NCBI RefSeq assembly: GCF_004210375.1
Contig: NC_134834.1
Location: forward strand, 94,368,170-94,432,169
Source of the DNA: Tachypleus tridentatus
Taxonomy: Eukaryota > Arthropoda > Merostomata > Xiphosura > Limulidae
Reading direction: 5' to 3'
Length of the DNA stretch: 64,000 nt
Shown: positions 13,801-25,253 of the stretch, in pieces
How positions within the stretch are numbered: the stretch's first letter is position 1
How the letters are laid out: every line of letters begins with the position of its first letter
Made by a program: the position numbers and the translations under genes
Notes under the pieces: model-generated
The model's input: only the letters and a program-made list of their open reading frames with translations
Told to the model about the DNA's origin: nothing
Databases searched by the model: none

Positions 13801-16800
13801 TTGCTGATGCTCTAGGTGAAAGCTTTTTCCAGGTATCTGGCACTTCTGCTTTATCCTCCACCTTTTTTAGTCATCAAGACTCAGGCAGAGCAATCACCTC
13901 TTTCCTTTCGAGCTGATTGTCTGTGTGATTATAATCGTCTCGTCACACTGGTGGAACTCAAACTGGCCCTTCGTCAGTCTGGCAGTACATTGATCGGACA
14001 CAATGATGTACACTGTAAAATGCTGTGTTATGTATCTCCTGCTTCTCTTGCTATTCTTCTGATTGTTTTTAACTAGATCTGACAGGAGAATGTTTTTCCT
14101 GATGCTTGGTGCCAGGCTATTGTCTTACCTTTCTCTATGCCTGGGAAGGATCCCAAGATTCCTTCAAACTACCATTCAGTTGCTTTGACAAGCTGTCTCT
14201 GTAAGACCTTAGAGAGGATGGTTAATGCTCATCTTGTTTGGTTTCTCGAATCAAACAATTTCATCTCACCCACCCAGTGTGAGTTCCAATGACAGCCCTC
14301 CACCATGGATCACATAATTTGATTTGAAATGCCAATCAGAGAAGCCTTTCTCAAATGACAACATCTTGTATCAATATTCTTTGACATTGAGAAGGCTTGT
14401 GATACATCATGGAGGTATGGCATTTTGCAAAACCTCCAGTTATATGGATTACGTGGCCATTTGCCCATTTTTATTAACAATATTTTAATGAACAGGTGTT
14501 CATTAAACCCAAATTTGTGTGGGTTTTACACTTTCCCGTTCTTTTTGACAGGAACATGGAGTCCCTCAGGGCTGTGTTTTTAGTGTCACACTTTTCAGTA
14601 TAAATATTAATGTCACCACTGAACAACTCCCTCTTACTGTTGCAAATGGGCTGAATGTCGACGAATTTTACATTTCCTGTCAGTTGTTGAATGTGATGTA
14701 TATTAAGCGGCAGCTGCAGTCAGCCCTCAATCATTTATATTGAAGTAAACCACTGCAAATGGTTTTAAATTCTTTCTCTAAAACAGTTTGCATGCATTTT
14801 TGCTGCCAATGGGGTATTCAATCTGATCCTGAACTCAGTGTTGGTGAACTTCTACTACCTGTAGTCCATGAGACAAAGTTCTTGGGGCTTTTCTTTGACC
14901 ATAAGCTGACCTTTATACCACAGATCAAGCAGCTATGGGTCAAATGTTCAAGAACACTGAATATCCTCCATTTTTTTTCTTTCACCTCTTGGGGAGCTGG
15001 TCGATGTTCTATGCTAAAGATATATCGTGCTTTTATTTGACCAAAGCTTGACTATGGATCACTAGTCTACAGCTCTGCCAGGACCTCAGTCTTAAAGATG
15101 CTGGACTCCATTCATCATTAATGCACTTTGACTCTGCACTGGGGCTTTCCTCACTTCCCCAGACTTACGAACCTTCTTTGCACCTCCTCCATTTGCAACT
15201 GTCTTTACTGTATGCTTCAAAACTTCATTCCTAACCAAAGCATCCCAACTGGGGTTGTGTTTTCCTTCCTCAGTGGGCCATCGTTTTTCAGAACAGGTGA
15301 TTTGCCATTGCTTCTTTTGGCCTTTGTATCCAGGAGGAGTTTGAGGATTTGGATGTGTTCTTGGATAACATTGCTATATCCACTGGTCAGCACATCCTAT
15401 TATGGCTTCTTACAGTCCCCAAATGTGACCTATCTTTAAGTCTTCTGAGAAAAGCAGACACTTCCAATTGGAAAAACTGTGTGATTTGCTCTTTTGAGCC
15501 ATCCTTTCATTCCTATTTATACAGATGGTTTGAAATCAGGTGATGCTGTGGGCTTCTGCCATGGTTTGTTATGGATCAGTGGTTGCTTGCAGAATCCCTT
15601 CTACAGCTTCTGTGTTCACTGCTGAACTGTGCACCATTTCTCTTACCCTGAATCACATAGAAGCTAAGCAGTACTCAAATTGCAATATTTATACTGACTC
15701 GCTTAGTTCTCTACTAGCCCTGGAATTGCTTCACGCTAGTTTTCAACAATATTCAAAACTGACTGGCTTATTTCTCTTTAACATCTACTTCTATCCAGTT
15801 TTACTTTTCAGGCCATGTTGGTATTCACAGGAACAAGCTTGCTGACACTGCAGCTAAATCTATCTGCTCTGTCTGTTCCATACATGGACTATGTATGGCT
15901 CCATGCCAGTTGGCAGTCAGTTTGGAGTGAGCAACATGAAAACAAGCTTTTCCAAATAAAACCCTCTATTGGACTTTGGCCACCTTGCTTTTGTAAGGAT
16001 TGGAAAGAGGAAGTTGTTCTAATCAGCTACACATTGGTCACAGTTTTTAACTCATCATTTTATTTTATCTGGGACTAATGCATCAATGTGTTGTCTGTGT
16101 CACAATAAGCCACATTTTACTGTCTTGCTGTCGTTACGACTCAATGACTCAGTGTTATTGGTGATGATGACGCTGTCCATTTTGGTAATGTTTTTAGTTT
16201 TTTAAAAGACATTATTCTTTTTAATGTTATATAAATTTCTTTTAATTTAAACATTAGACCTTTTTTAATGTGATTCCCTTTTAAGAATCAAAGTACATCT
16301 AGTTTGATTTGAAATTAGAAAATGGCTGTAGTATCAAATAACTTGAACCAGAACTTAAAAGGCTGACTTCAGGTGTCTAATGCTAATGTTTGAACTATCT
16401 GTTAGTCATTCTGGTAAGTTATAATTACAATTATCCTACAGAAAGTCCTTTACAAATTGTATTACTGTAGTTTTTCTCTTACCGATGTTGACTAGATATA
16501 AAAATTGTATTTAATGCTATTTATGTTTTTAATTCAAAAATTAAACTTTGTTTAGTTTTACCTTAATTTTCTTTTGAGGTTTAATCATTTTGCTTTAATT
16601 TTAATTTGGTACCAGATGTTTGGTGCAGATAGCCTAGCTGCTTTGCGCCATAAAACACCCAACCAACCAACCAACCAAACAACCCAGGCAGATGGTTTTG
16701 TACAAAATATAACATGCAAAGAAACTATAGCTATGTGCAGAACAAATTAATTTCCATAATGAAATAAGGAATACAGATCCCTTTTTGTTATTATTTTCTT

Positions 16801-19800
16801 TTTTTTTTATCACAAAAGCAGAAATATTAATCCAGGTGCGTAGAGTGACAGTAGAATGCCACTGTTCAGTCTGACGAGGGTTAGTGGTGGGTGGTATTGA
16901 TCACCTTTCCACTTATCTTGTGAATGTCAACCTGTTTTTTATTATTCGCGAACCACAGATCTTATTCTTTTCTCCATCTTCACAAAATCCACCTTGGAAA
17001 TGTTTTTTTGGTTTTTGAAAGTCATTAATCTTTTTAATGCTATTTAAGTTTTTTTTAAATTTTACATTAGAACTTTTTTTAATGTGATTCCCTTTAAGAA
17101 TCCAAGTACATCTAGTTCAATACAACATTAGAAAATGGTTGTAATCTCAAATAACTTGAAACCAGGACTGGAAAGGCCAACTTCTGGTGACTAATGCTGC
17201 TGTTTGAACTACCCATTAGTTATCTGGCGAGTTATAATAATTAAAATTTTGCTACGGGTTTTTTAAAACTTGTATTACTTTACTTTCTGAAAAATGACCA
17301 TATTGTCAAATAACTTGAAAGCAGCACTGGAAAGGCCAACTTCAGGTGACTGATGGTAGATTTGGAACTTACCTGTTTGTCTTCCTGGCAAGTTATGATA
17401 ATTACAATTATGCTACAGAAAGTTCTTTACAACTTGTATTACAACTTTGTATTACAAAGCAACTAGGCTATCTGTGCCATAAAACAACCAAACCCACCTA
17501 GTCAACTAACTATTTTATAACTGTAGCAGTTGAAGGTTGAACTTGCATTCAGGATCAGTTTTACTCTACTGAAACAAAGGCAAAAGTTGAATTTTTAGAA
17601 TTTGTATGAAAGTAACCTTTAAAATGCTTTTTTTGCTACACTTCTGCTGGTTAAAGTATATGTGTAACTTGATATTATAGAAATTATTTTAACACATTTT
17701 GAATTTGTAATATTAATCATAGAGGAAGATGACAAAATTAGCAGTTCTCAGTGTGTATTTACAGAAAGTTGTGTGACTAGATGTATTTTTTACAGCCTGA
17801 AAAGAGAGAGAAATGTATACTTTTATTCAAGTTTCTTTGCTTATTTCGTCGGACTAGTAACAACGGTTTTTGTAATGACGTACTTCAAGCATGCACAGGT
17901 AAGTATGTTTTAATTTTGTTTAAATAATTGTCAATTAAATTGCTCTATCTTGAATTTCACTAGCTGTCTATTGTTCACTTACTTTTGGAGGTATAGTATA
18001 ATACGAACTGGCATGTGGGTGTTACATGTATTCAGAGGGAGACAGTTTGATTTATACAACAAGGATTCTGCACATGTACATACCATTGTATGGTAGTAAG
18101 GAAAACAAATATTTTTTGAGTGTTTACTGGTATGTTTTTCAGTAATAGAACAGTTTTATTTTAGTTTTTTTATGCACAGGCTCATCTCAGTATTACATAC
18201 AATTAACCATGTAAATCTAGCTTGAAACAAATTAGCATTGTCATGGTAAGGATAAATATGATATGGTGATGTGTTATACAGCATTCAAAAACAATTTTGC
18301 AGAGTGATGATGAGAGGTGTATTTTCTGCATGAGACTTGTTCAGTAGACTAAGACTGCAAAATGGAAATAGATCTTCAGTGTGTATCTTACTGTAATTGT
18401 GGTTTCTGGTTGTCTACTTGCATGTCATTTTAATTTTTAAAAGAACTGTACTGTTCAGCTGTTTTGTAAATATTAAGTTAGTGTTAATTATATTCTGCAT
18501 GTGAAATATAAAACAGCAATTTTCTGTACTTTTATTGTACAGTTCAACTTTTCCAAGTTTTATCTTCTATTTTCTAATTGTAATGTTACATATTTTAACA
18601 TACTTTATTTGTATACTCATGATTTTAAATGCTGCATGAGCTACTTTATTATAGCATAATAAATCTCTCTCTCTTGAGCTTATGCATCTAAATGGTGGAA
18701 TTGAAATAATTTCATCTGGTCTTAGACAGTTCTTATAATGTTAGCTGTCTTCTCTGTTAAACAGAGACCAAACACAGTTTTATTAAGCAAGTTTTGTATG
18801 AAAATAATTCTTTCAAAAAACAAAAATGAGAAAGACTGATAATCATACAACTAAAGATAACTCTTAAAAATTGATTTTTAAATCTATTGATTTTTTATTG
18901 TTCAGAGGATTACTGAACAATTGAATTTTAAACAAAAAACTTGGTTGACTAAAACTAGTCTTTGTGTATGTGTATTCAAATGTTTATTGTATTTTTAGCC
19001 TGCTCTACTGTATTTAGTACCAGCATGTATTGGAGCACCTTTCTTTGTAGCTCTTCTAAAAGGAGATATTAAAACCATGTTCAAGTAAGTAATGTGTGTA
19101 GATAATTCCAGCAAAATAGTTCTAAAACATAATTCTACATTGGCGTCAGGGTGCAAGATGTTTCAAGTAAATTATTGTGTTGTTATACTCCAAAATATTT
19201 CATCTCAAGAATAGTGTGTAACTTTTAAGCCTAAAATGTGACTTTTACTGTTCTTGGTCATCAAACCTGTTGAAGTTATTATAAATTGTGCAAATGAAAG
19301 TTTGGAAATAAAATGTGTTTAATAATAGTTGTTGAGTGTAATGCAGGATATATATTACCTTTTGTGAAATTTGTCTACTTTAATTATGCAAGAAAATTAT
19401 TATATTTTAAAGATCAGTAAAGAATTTGAATAACGTTTAGACAAAAGTAATACCTAAATTCACTCCTTACAACCAATGAAACTACTAGTTTTAACTACAA
19501 AGTGAAAAAAGAAATGATTGCCTTCCTACCATCAGAAACTAAGGTCTTTAACCTGTTGACTGCCAAGTATTTCAGCTGCTATGGGTTTTTTTCATCAAAA
19601 TTGAGTAATTTTTAAAACAAAGGAAATAAGCAACAAATACTATTTTTTTTCTAAGCCAAACTTACAGTAGTACACAAAATGACGAAATATGTACAAAACC
19701 TGAAACAATAATTCGTCTGTGGCACTGTGTCACCGATTGGCTTGGACAAGTTATCTCGTCTACGGCACTGAGCAGGTTAATATTGAAAACAGTTTACCAG

Positions 19801-20941
19801 TCTTGTTTATACTGCTAAGACTTTTATTAGTTTTGGTAGTAATTAAATAAAACTAATTAAAAAGGAATATTTCAAACTCTTACTATGAAGAATACAATAC
19901 ATAGAAAATAAAACCAGTGTTTTCTGTTGTTTCTATTTTTTCTACATATTGATGTAGTATTTTTTCATTCATACAGTGTGGATTATGTTTACTTCGTTAT
20001 GTTTTAATGACACTTAACCTGATTCTGGTATTCCACCTCCAATTTCCAATTTGTTATTTTAAGACAAATCACTGATTTTATTTACCTTTCTCTGTGTATT
20101 TTGTTTCTACCTGTTACAAAATTCAGCATAAAGAACTGACTAAATAATTTATATGGTATCCCAGCAGTATTTTGTAAGATTAATTACAACTTCTTTGGGG
20201 TCTGTATCAAATAAGCTTTGTGGACCTGTGAGGGAGTTGCTACACAAATGAACAGCGTTGTTAAAAATACAATATGACTGATTTGTAATTCTTGTGTTAA
20301 AAATATCACGATTGATTGAATCTGAATAACAGAAAAGTAATTCTGAATTTTAAAACTTGTTCAAAAGCTTCCTTACTTACAAATTTGAATAATTTATTTC
20401 TATGAAAGCTGTTGCACATGACAAAAAAGTAAACTTTGTTATTTGATTATTGCCAAAGTTTAATTTGCCGTTAAGAAGACTGCATTTGCTTGATTATGAC
20501 AATCATTTGACGACAAACAAAAAATATGTAACTGATTTATCTTAACGAAGTGCATGTGTTGCAGTAGTAAAGACAAACTGACAACAATATTATATATAAT
20601 TATTTAATATGTGTAGTAATATAAATGAGGTTATTTGCAAGGGGATTCTGTGCTAATTTAACCTCGTATGTAGCTGTGTGTTTTCTAACTACAAATCCAG
20701 TTATTAATAGTACTGTTTACAGAGTTCAAGTAATGTAACTTTAGAACCCTTAGTTCAATCTTCATAAACTAGCTACATCACTTTGTAAGAGTCAATCACT
20801 TGAAACTTGTAATTGTTCTGTGTTTTGATGAGTTGCTCAGTACGAACACTTTACTTTACCAGATACGAGGACCACCCTGAAGAACCAAAGACTGATGCTG
20901 GGAATGATGAAAGCAAAGACAAAGTTAAAAAAGAGAAATGA
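1754..20941 (+). CDS. HM13: signal peptide peptidase (HM13/SPP), 3' seven exons
   Basis: Intramembrane aspartyl protease of the ER membrane that cleaves leftover signal peptides within the bilayer (GxGD/presenilin family). Seven exons join in phase: 1754-1839, 3233-3358, 7519-7576, 8948-9068, 17796-17898, 18999-19084 and 20863-20941 (stop TGA 20939-20941), giving about 218 residues of a family usually near 370-380. Visible landmarks are the first catalytic Asp in FFYDVFW (exon 2), the second in LGLGD (exon 4), and the QPALLYLVP motif split across exons 5 and 6. Several hydrophobic membrane spans are present. The acidic/basic tail ends KKEK, matching a KKxx ER-retrieval signal. All seven junctions have GT-AG ends and consistent phases. 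The N-terminal ~150 residues must be encoded upstream of the window. Intron 4 (8.7 kb) is enlarged by LINE insertions. I see no stop or frameshift, so the gene looks functional. Confidence 0.95.
3233..3358 (+). CDS. HM13: HM13 exon with first catalytic Asp (YD motif)
   Basis: A 42-codon phase-0 exon from HWVANNLFGLAF to FFYDVFW. Acceptor ttttacag, donor gtaagt at 3359. The YD motif provides the first catalytic aspartate. The reading frame stays open past the donor to about 3454, but that extension is intronic. Confidence 0.95.
3359..7518 (+). other. HM13 intron 2, no gene seen
   Basis: A 4.2 kb AT-rich intron between the YD exon and the VFGTDVM exon. Reading frames on either strand are short and lack recognisable motifs. 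No SINE copy was seen here. Confidence 0.6.
7519..7576 (+). CDS. HM13: HM13 exon: VFGTDVMVTVAKSFEAPIK
   Basis: A 58-bp exon with acceptor ttatgcag and donor gtaagt at 7577, ending in phase 1. It matches the conserved segment after the first catalytic Asp of SPP. Confidence 0.94.
7669..7997. mobile_element. palindromic retroposon, Penelope-like candidate with hammerhead-like cores (copy 1)
   Basis: A 329-bp element bounded by a perfect 12-bp target duplication, AAAATGAAGTAA at 7657-7668 and 7998-8009. It contains two inverted arms (about 7671-7766 and 7868-7966), closely matching over nearly 100 bp, around a ~100-bp spacer. Each arm, read outward, carries a hammerhead-ribozyme-like arrangement. 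In the right arm this is GTGAAC (7871), CTGACGA (7877-7883), GACC/GGTC (7885/7895), GAAA (7899) and GTTCGC (7907). In the left arm (minus strand) the outer stem GTGAAC/GTTCAC is a perfect 6-bp match, but the core is degenerate. Penelope-like elements are known to carry hammerhead motifs in their terminal repeats; assignment to that class is inference. Confidence 0.6.
8525..8800 (+). mobile_element. tRNA-derived SINE (family A)
   Basis: Divergent full-length copy. The tRNA-like head (TTCGACTCATAATCTGAGG, B-box-like GGGTTCGAACT) is followed by the usual body and a tail ending in TAGCTTTGCAC and an ACAAAC-rich end. It is flanked by TCAGAA at 8519 and 8801, a probable short target duplication. 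It lies inside HM13 intron 3 and is the only family A copy found in that gene. Confidence 0.85.
8948..9068 (+). CDS. HM13: HM13 exon with second catalytic Asp (GLGD motif)
   Basis: Acceptor ataacag and donor gtaaat at 9069. It enters in phase 1 and leaves in phase 2. It encodes VFPQDFLERGVYG, then NFAMLGLGDIVIPGIF with the second catalytic aspartate, then ALLLRFDH. Confidence 0.95.
9069..10959 (+). other. HM13 intron 4, 5' part
   Basis: AT-rich intron sequence ahead of the LINE insertion. No coding or repeat structure was recognised. Confidence 0.5.
10960..16685 (+). mobile_element. I/Jockey-group LINE, long decayed copy
   Basis: Non-LTR retrotransposon in sense orientation inside HM13 intron 4, riddled with stops and frameshifts. 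ORF1 remnant: a CCHC zinc knuckle, CFQCQRFGHSKQSC, near 11969-12010, and a second knuckle with lost cysteines. ORF2 begins IQWNCQGL near 12674 (apurinic-endonuclease start), with LGDF..HHPLWGSADIDGRG near 13030-13090. Reverse transcriptase blocks follow: NYHSVALTSCLCKTLERM near 14165, FDIEKACDTSW near 14380, VPQGCVF near 14562. The YVDD box reads NVDE near 14650, so it is dead. An RNase H domain follows: PIYTDGLKSGDAVGF near 15510, YTDSLSSLLAL near 15690, GHVGIHRNKLADTAAKS near 15812. ORF2 ends near 16233. The 3' UTR ends with a hairpin (16622-16649) and a CCAA-repeat tail. The 5' boundary is uncertain. Confidence 0.85.
16622..16649 (+). promoter_or_regulatory. LINE 3'-terminal hairpin, candidate reverse-transcriptase recognition site
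   Basis: GGTGCA (16622-16627) pairs with TGCGCC (16644-16649), six pairs with one G-T wobble. An inner AGC/GCT pairing surrounds the TAG loop. It is followed by CATAAAACACC and the CCAA repeats. The same hairpin layout ends both SINE families in this window. The recognition role is inferred by analogy with L2/CR1-type LINE-SINE pairs. Confidence 0.5.
16990..17505 (+). mobile_element. second LINE copy, 5'-truncated 3' end with duplicated UTR unit
   Basis: Starts with the last codons of the same ORF2 (GGAAATGTTTTTTTGG, then ..TCTTTTTAATGC) and continues through a 3' UTR like that at 16234-16620. A ~160-bp unit is present twice in tandem here (about 17125-17275 and 17290-17440), against once in the first copy. 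The 3' hairpin region reads CAAAGCAACTAGGC... then ATAAAACAACC, which is the first copy's hairpin in reverse complement. Confidence 0.7.
17796..17898 (+). CDS. HM13: HM13 exon: LKRERNVYFYSS...KHAQ
   Basis: Acceptor ttttacag, donor gtaagt at 17899. It joins in phase after FDH with a serine codon split across the junction. It encodes a membrane span and ends KHAQ, directly before the PAL motif. Confidence 0.95.
18999..19084 (+). CDS. HM13: HM13 exon with PAL motif
   Basis: Acceptor atttttag, donor gtaagt at 19085 (ends in phase 2). It begins PALLYLVPACIGAPFF, the PAL motif that shapes the active site of GxGD proteases, and ends KTMF. Confidence 0.95.
19552..19776. mobile_element. piggyBac-type MITE
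   Basis: A 225-bp non-coding element flanked on both sides by TTAA (19548-19551 and 19777-19780), the piggyBac target site. Terminal inverted repeats start CCTGTTGACTGCC on the left and, as reverse complement of the right end, CCTGCTCAGTGCC. A second internal CGTCTRYGGCACTG copy lies near the right end, at about 19713. No transposase is encoded. Confidence 0.65.
20863..20941 (+). CDS. HM13: HM13 last exon, KKEK C-terminus
   Basis: Acceptor tttaccag. It encodes YEDHPEEPKTDAGNDESKDK then VKKEK and stop. This short charged cytosolic tail ends in a KKxx-type ER retrieval signal, as in other signal peptide peptidases. Confidence 0.93.
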
Positions 20942-22900
20942 TGTTACTGTACTTAAAAATTGTGTATGTCTGACATTTATTGTATGTTGTCAGCACAATT
21001 TCATTTGATCCTTAAATGTTTAGGGTTCTCTGCCCTCGGGTTTCTTGTTCAGAGGTTGTTTTTTTACCTTAATGTTGCAAAACCTTTGCATTTCATGGCA
21101 CATTTGAGATATCCTACATTTTTAGTGCATTTGACTAGAAACAATACTGTTTCGTAACAATATACATTTAATGTGATTTTCTAAAAAAAAAAAAAGAAAT
21201 TGTGTTCCATAATTCAGTGGTATCTCTTGTAAACTATAGATTGCCATATGATTAATTTTATTAGGATTTTTAACTGATTAAACATGAGTAACTTTTACTT
21301 CTGGAGTATGAGATTCACAGTGTCTGCTCACATCTTTCTTATAGGAGTTGTGTTTCATCTACTAAAATGTATTTATCATTGTTTTCCAGATACATCTTTT
21401 ATTTTGAAGAAGTGTTTTGCATTTCCTAGTTATATTAATATCATAAGTTATCTAGCATGTTCATTGGGTTCATCTATTCTGTCAGTTTCTCATTTTTCTG
21501 CCCATGGTTTATTTGATATCATTGTTTATCTTTTCCAGTAACTGCATATATTGAATGCTTTCATGTTTAATCTGCATTTGCCTCTGAACATCTGATCAAA
21601 ACAGTCGGTGCATTTTCTTTTCTTTTTGTTGTGTTTGCACAAAATACATTTGAACAGGAAATCCAAGGAAAAGAAAATCCTTTATCATAAGGAGAAAAAC
21701 ATATATATATTCATTTTTTTTGGAGGGGTGATGGAGTAGATTTTTGATATCTTTTGATTCATTGTTTCTGTTTATAAGTTTTCCCAACTGGGAAATGATC
21801 TAATTTGAAATCGTAAGAGGACCATTTTGACTTGTAAAATAGACATTAAGATCTTCCAGTAATCTTGATAATTGGATAATAGTTCATTGATATGTCTTAT
21901 TTCAAACACTAACAGATTTTGAAGACTTAAAGACATTCCTACAGTAAGTTATGACAGTGTTCATTCAAGCCCCCTGTAATACCTAAATGTAATACATACC
22001 ACTACAAAATGAAAGCTGGGTTATCTTGTGCATGATTGTATTCTCATTTTAGCATCAAATGCATTGAAACTGATGTGATGCTAGACTTAAATGCACATGC
22101 CTGTAATATGGTTTTTTCTGTGACTGAAAGACATTAATATTTTGTTTTTCTAAAATGTTGATTCAAAAGCTAGTTTAGCAGCACATTGAGTTATGTGTAA
22201 TGAGATTATATTTTATAAGTACTCTGGGTATAATCATATTAAGATTGTTTTGCTTTTGTTTTAACCTTACCCATTACATTTCAACAATTCAAAACAAAAC
22301 CTTTCTTAATATTGAAGGCTGTAATTATTTGGAAATCAAGATGTAAAAGTTGTTAAAGGGCAAAATTAATGTTTTAGAAGGATTATTAGAAATTGTGCAA
22401 CAACTGTTTGGCTTTTATGTTTTTAAATTAATGATATTACGTTTAAATATAAAGAAAGAATTATGAAAGATTAATGAACTGAATTTGTATATTTATTTGT
22501 AAAACATTTTAAGAATGGACGTTTAAACAACTTTGTACAACAACAGAACTATTAAAGTGAATTGCTGTTTAGAATGCATAAAAAATGTGAATTTGTTGTG
22601 TTCTTGAAATGGTGTCATTTTGAGTAATAATTGTTGTATAATAAAAAAATATACTTAAACATTTTTTCCTTATTTTACTTAATTTTGAATTTCATATAGA
22701 AGCTTGTTTTCCAATATTTAATAACAAAAATGGTTTGTGTTAAAATGACCTTCTGATTCATTTGCCAGAATATATATATGTATGTGTGTTTATTTATATT
22801 AATTTTCTTTTGGTGGACAGTGTGTGCTGAACTGGCCCTCTGACCTGTTACTGCATAATGTCTCAAAGCATCTTTGTATTAAATAAATGTTTTTTGCTTT
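20942..22900 (+). other. HM13 3' UTR and candidate poly(A) sites
   Basis: AT-rich sequence without convincing coding potential after the stop codon. AATAAA hexamers lie at 22640-22645 and 22882-22887. Which one ends the transcript cannot be decided from sequence alone. Confidence 0.45.
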
Positions 22901-25253
22901 AAGATTTATGGTCCTTCAACACTTGTTCTAAATCTCTAATGTATAATGTAGTGTTTTTTTATTGTTCCTTATACCTTTCTTATAGGGACTGTATAGCAGT
23001 TCATGAGGAATGTTGCATTGGTTCTTTGAAAAATCTTTAATATACAATGGCAAAACATAAGTTAGAGGTCAAATTCTCTTCATTTGAAGACATGATTTTA
23101 GACTTATGAAAGTGATATGTGGAGGTCTTGGGGCAAGAGTCCAAATATACTAGTGTTCCTCAAGTAAAAAACCAAACTAAATTAAACCATGTTTCCAACT
23201 GTTTTGTACAATGTTGCAGAAGAAGTGTGTCTAAAGGCATGGCAGACTTCATAGATGAACCTTTCACAAATTGACAACTATTTATCCAAAAAGCGTTAAA
23301 TCTGAATATCTCTTTCAAGTGGCATTATGTGAATTTGAAGTGAGTATTATCAGATGAGCACTCGGGCACAAAACATTTTGCATTTTCCCATGTAGATTTT
23401 TATGAGTTGGCTTAGATGGTCCACACACCACCTGTATGCATGCTACTTCTGGAATATTTGTTACTTAACTGTTGTGAAACAGTATATTTATTATGTAAAA
23501 TTGATATTGGATAAACTGTACAGCTTATCTGTGGTAGGACAACCATTTTAAATTACCCTGTCTAGTTGGTATTTTAGTTGAATTACCAAAGGTTTTTTTA
23601 GAGACATTTGGTTCATGTTTCCTTGTACTAAATCATGAACGTAATGAGTTTTTACTAACCACGAAAAAATAACCTCTCTCTTGATGCAATTATGTTTCAG
23701 TATACTGCTACTATTTTAATTACTAAGAAGAGTGTCCTATGTTTTTATACTTGAAACACTTTTAGGTTAGGATGTAAGTTTCTTATGTAGTATCTACTAC
23801 ATCATGTGGACTATTTAGGCATTTCTTTAATGAAGAGGTGAGGTGATATGCTATTTTGAGCAGATTCTTATCTGTTGATAGGTTCCATCACCACAGTTGT
23901 TTGAAGAAATTGCTCTAAAGTAGCAATTCTTTAGTTGTAGATGCTACTTGGATTGAATCTAATTAGGTTTTGTCAATACACCCTTGAGGATAGCTATTCC
24001 ATACTCCTCAAACATAAAATAGTTGTATAAGTAATGTTAAAATCATCTTATTTAAATAAGGTAACAGATGATAACATATAAAAGGGATATGTAATCATAA
24101 GGTACAAAGTAAAAGTGGTTTCTTCACTGAATTGCACTCTGACAAAAGTGCTGCAATGGAACTCCATAAAATAGAGGGAGGAGGACAGACTGCTTTGGTC
24201 AGTGCTAAATTTCCATAGCATGTAAACTGATTAATGTCAGTCACATATACTTTTGAATCCATGGTCTTTGTGCACATTGTGTAGGACAAATTGGTAAAAT
24301 CTTCAAGACCGTTTCCAAACTCAGATGACTATGAATAAACTAGTAACTATTAATAGATTATGCCCTTTTTTTGCATTAGATTTCTAACTTACTAGGTTTA
24401 GCACTTTTGGTTACTCAGTAAAATTGTTGGCTTTTCCTGAGTTGTTACTTTTATTTGCTTTAGATGTGCTATCATACTGGACCGGGTGTACTTGTACCTA
24501 TAATATAATTTTTTTTTGTCTGAAAGGTGTATGTGATTTAATGATCTTGCATCTGGAAATGGGTGCAACAGTTAAGATTTTTGTTGGACTTGTTTTGTAG
24601 GCAGATCCAGCAATCAAAGTGATCTGTCTACGAATGGTCATACATGTTGCTCTAGGTCATTTAGTTGTGGTGTCTCGAACATTTTGTCTAAAATTCACGA
24701 GTACAAATTGAGAGAGATTCTGGTATGTTTGTCCACGTTGCTATTTGATCCAGTGAATGATCAGCTGTTATTAGTCTCAACCCAGATATTTTTTAAATCT
24801 GGTTCATTAAAAAACCTGTGGACTTGTATCATTATCTTTAACAAAAATGAATAACATAAACTAATTTTCTTTATGAATGACTTCCTCGGTCTTTCTTTAT
24901 TTACTTCAAGCTTCTCTCTGAATGTCTTGTAATATTAATGGTTATTCTAAGACCTTATGAGTAAAATTACAGTAGATATACCATATCAAATGCCACTGAG
25001 GATTCATTGGACCGACTGGGATACGACAGACATTGTAATAGTCTAGGCGCTATTGATATGCTATTGAATTTGTTGGTAGATTAGAGAGAGTAGTTGAATT
25101 ATATGTATATAAACACTAATTTCAGAATTTTTAAGATTCTTCTATTAATTTTGTCTATCGGTTTTGTGGCTTCAAAAGTGCCCAAAATAGCTTTAAGAAT
25201 CCATTACAAAAAACATACAGACGTCGCTTCAAAAACAAAATTTAGTCAGTATA
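22901..25253. other. intergenic, nothing recognised
   Basis: AT-rich sequence downstream of HM13. No SINE, TIR element or coding segment was identified. Confidence 0.4.
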
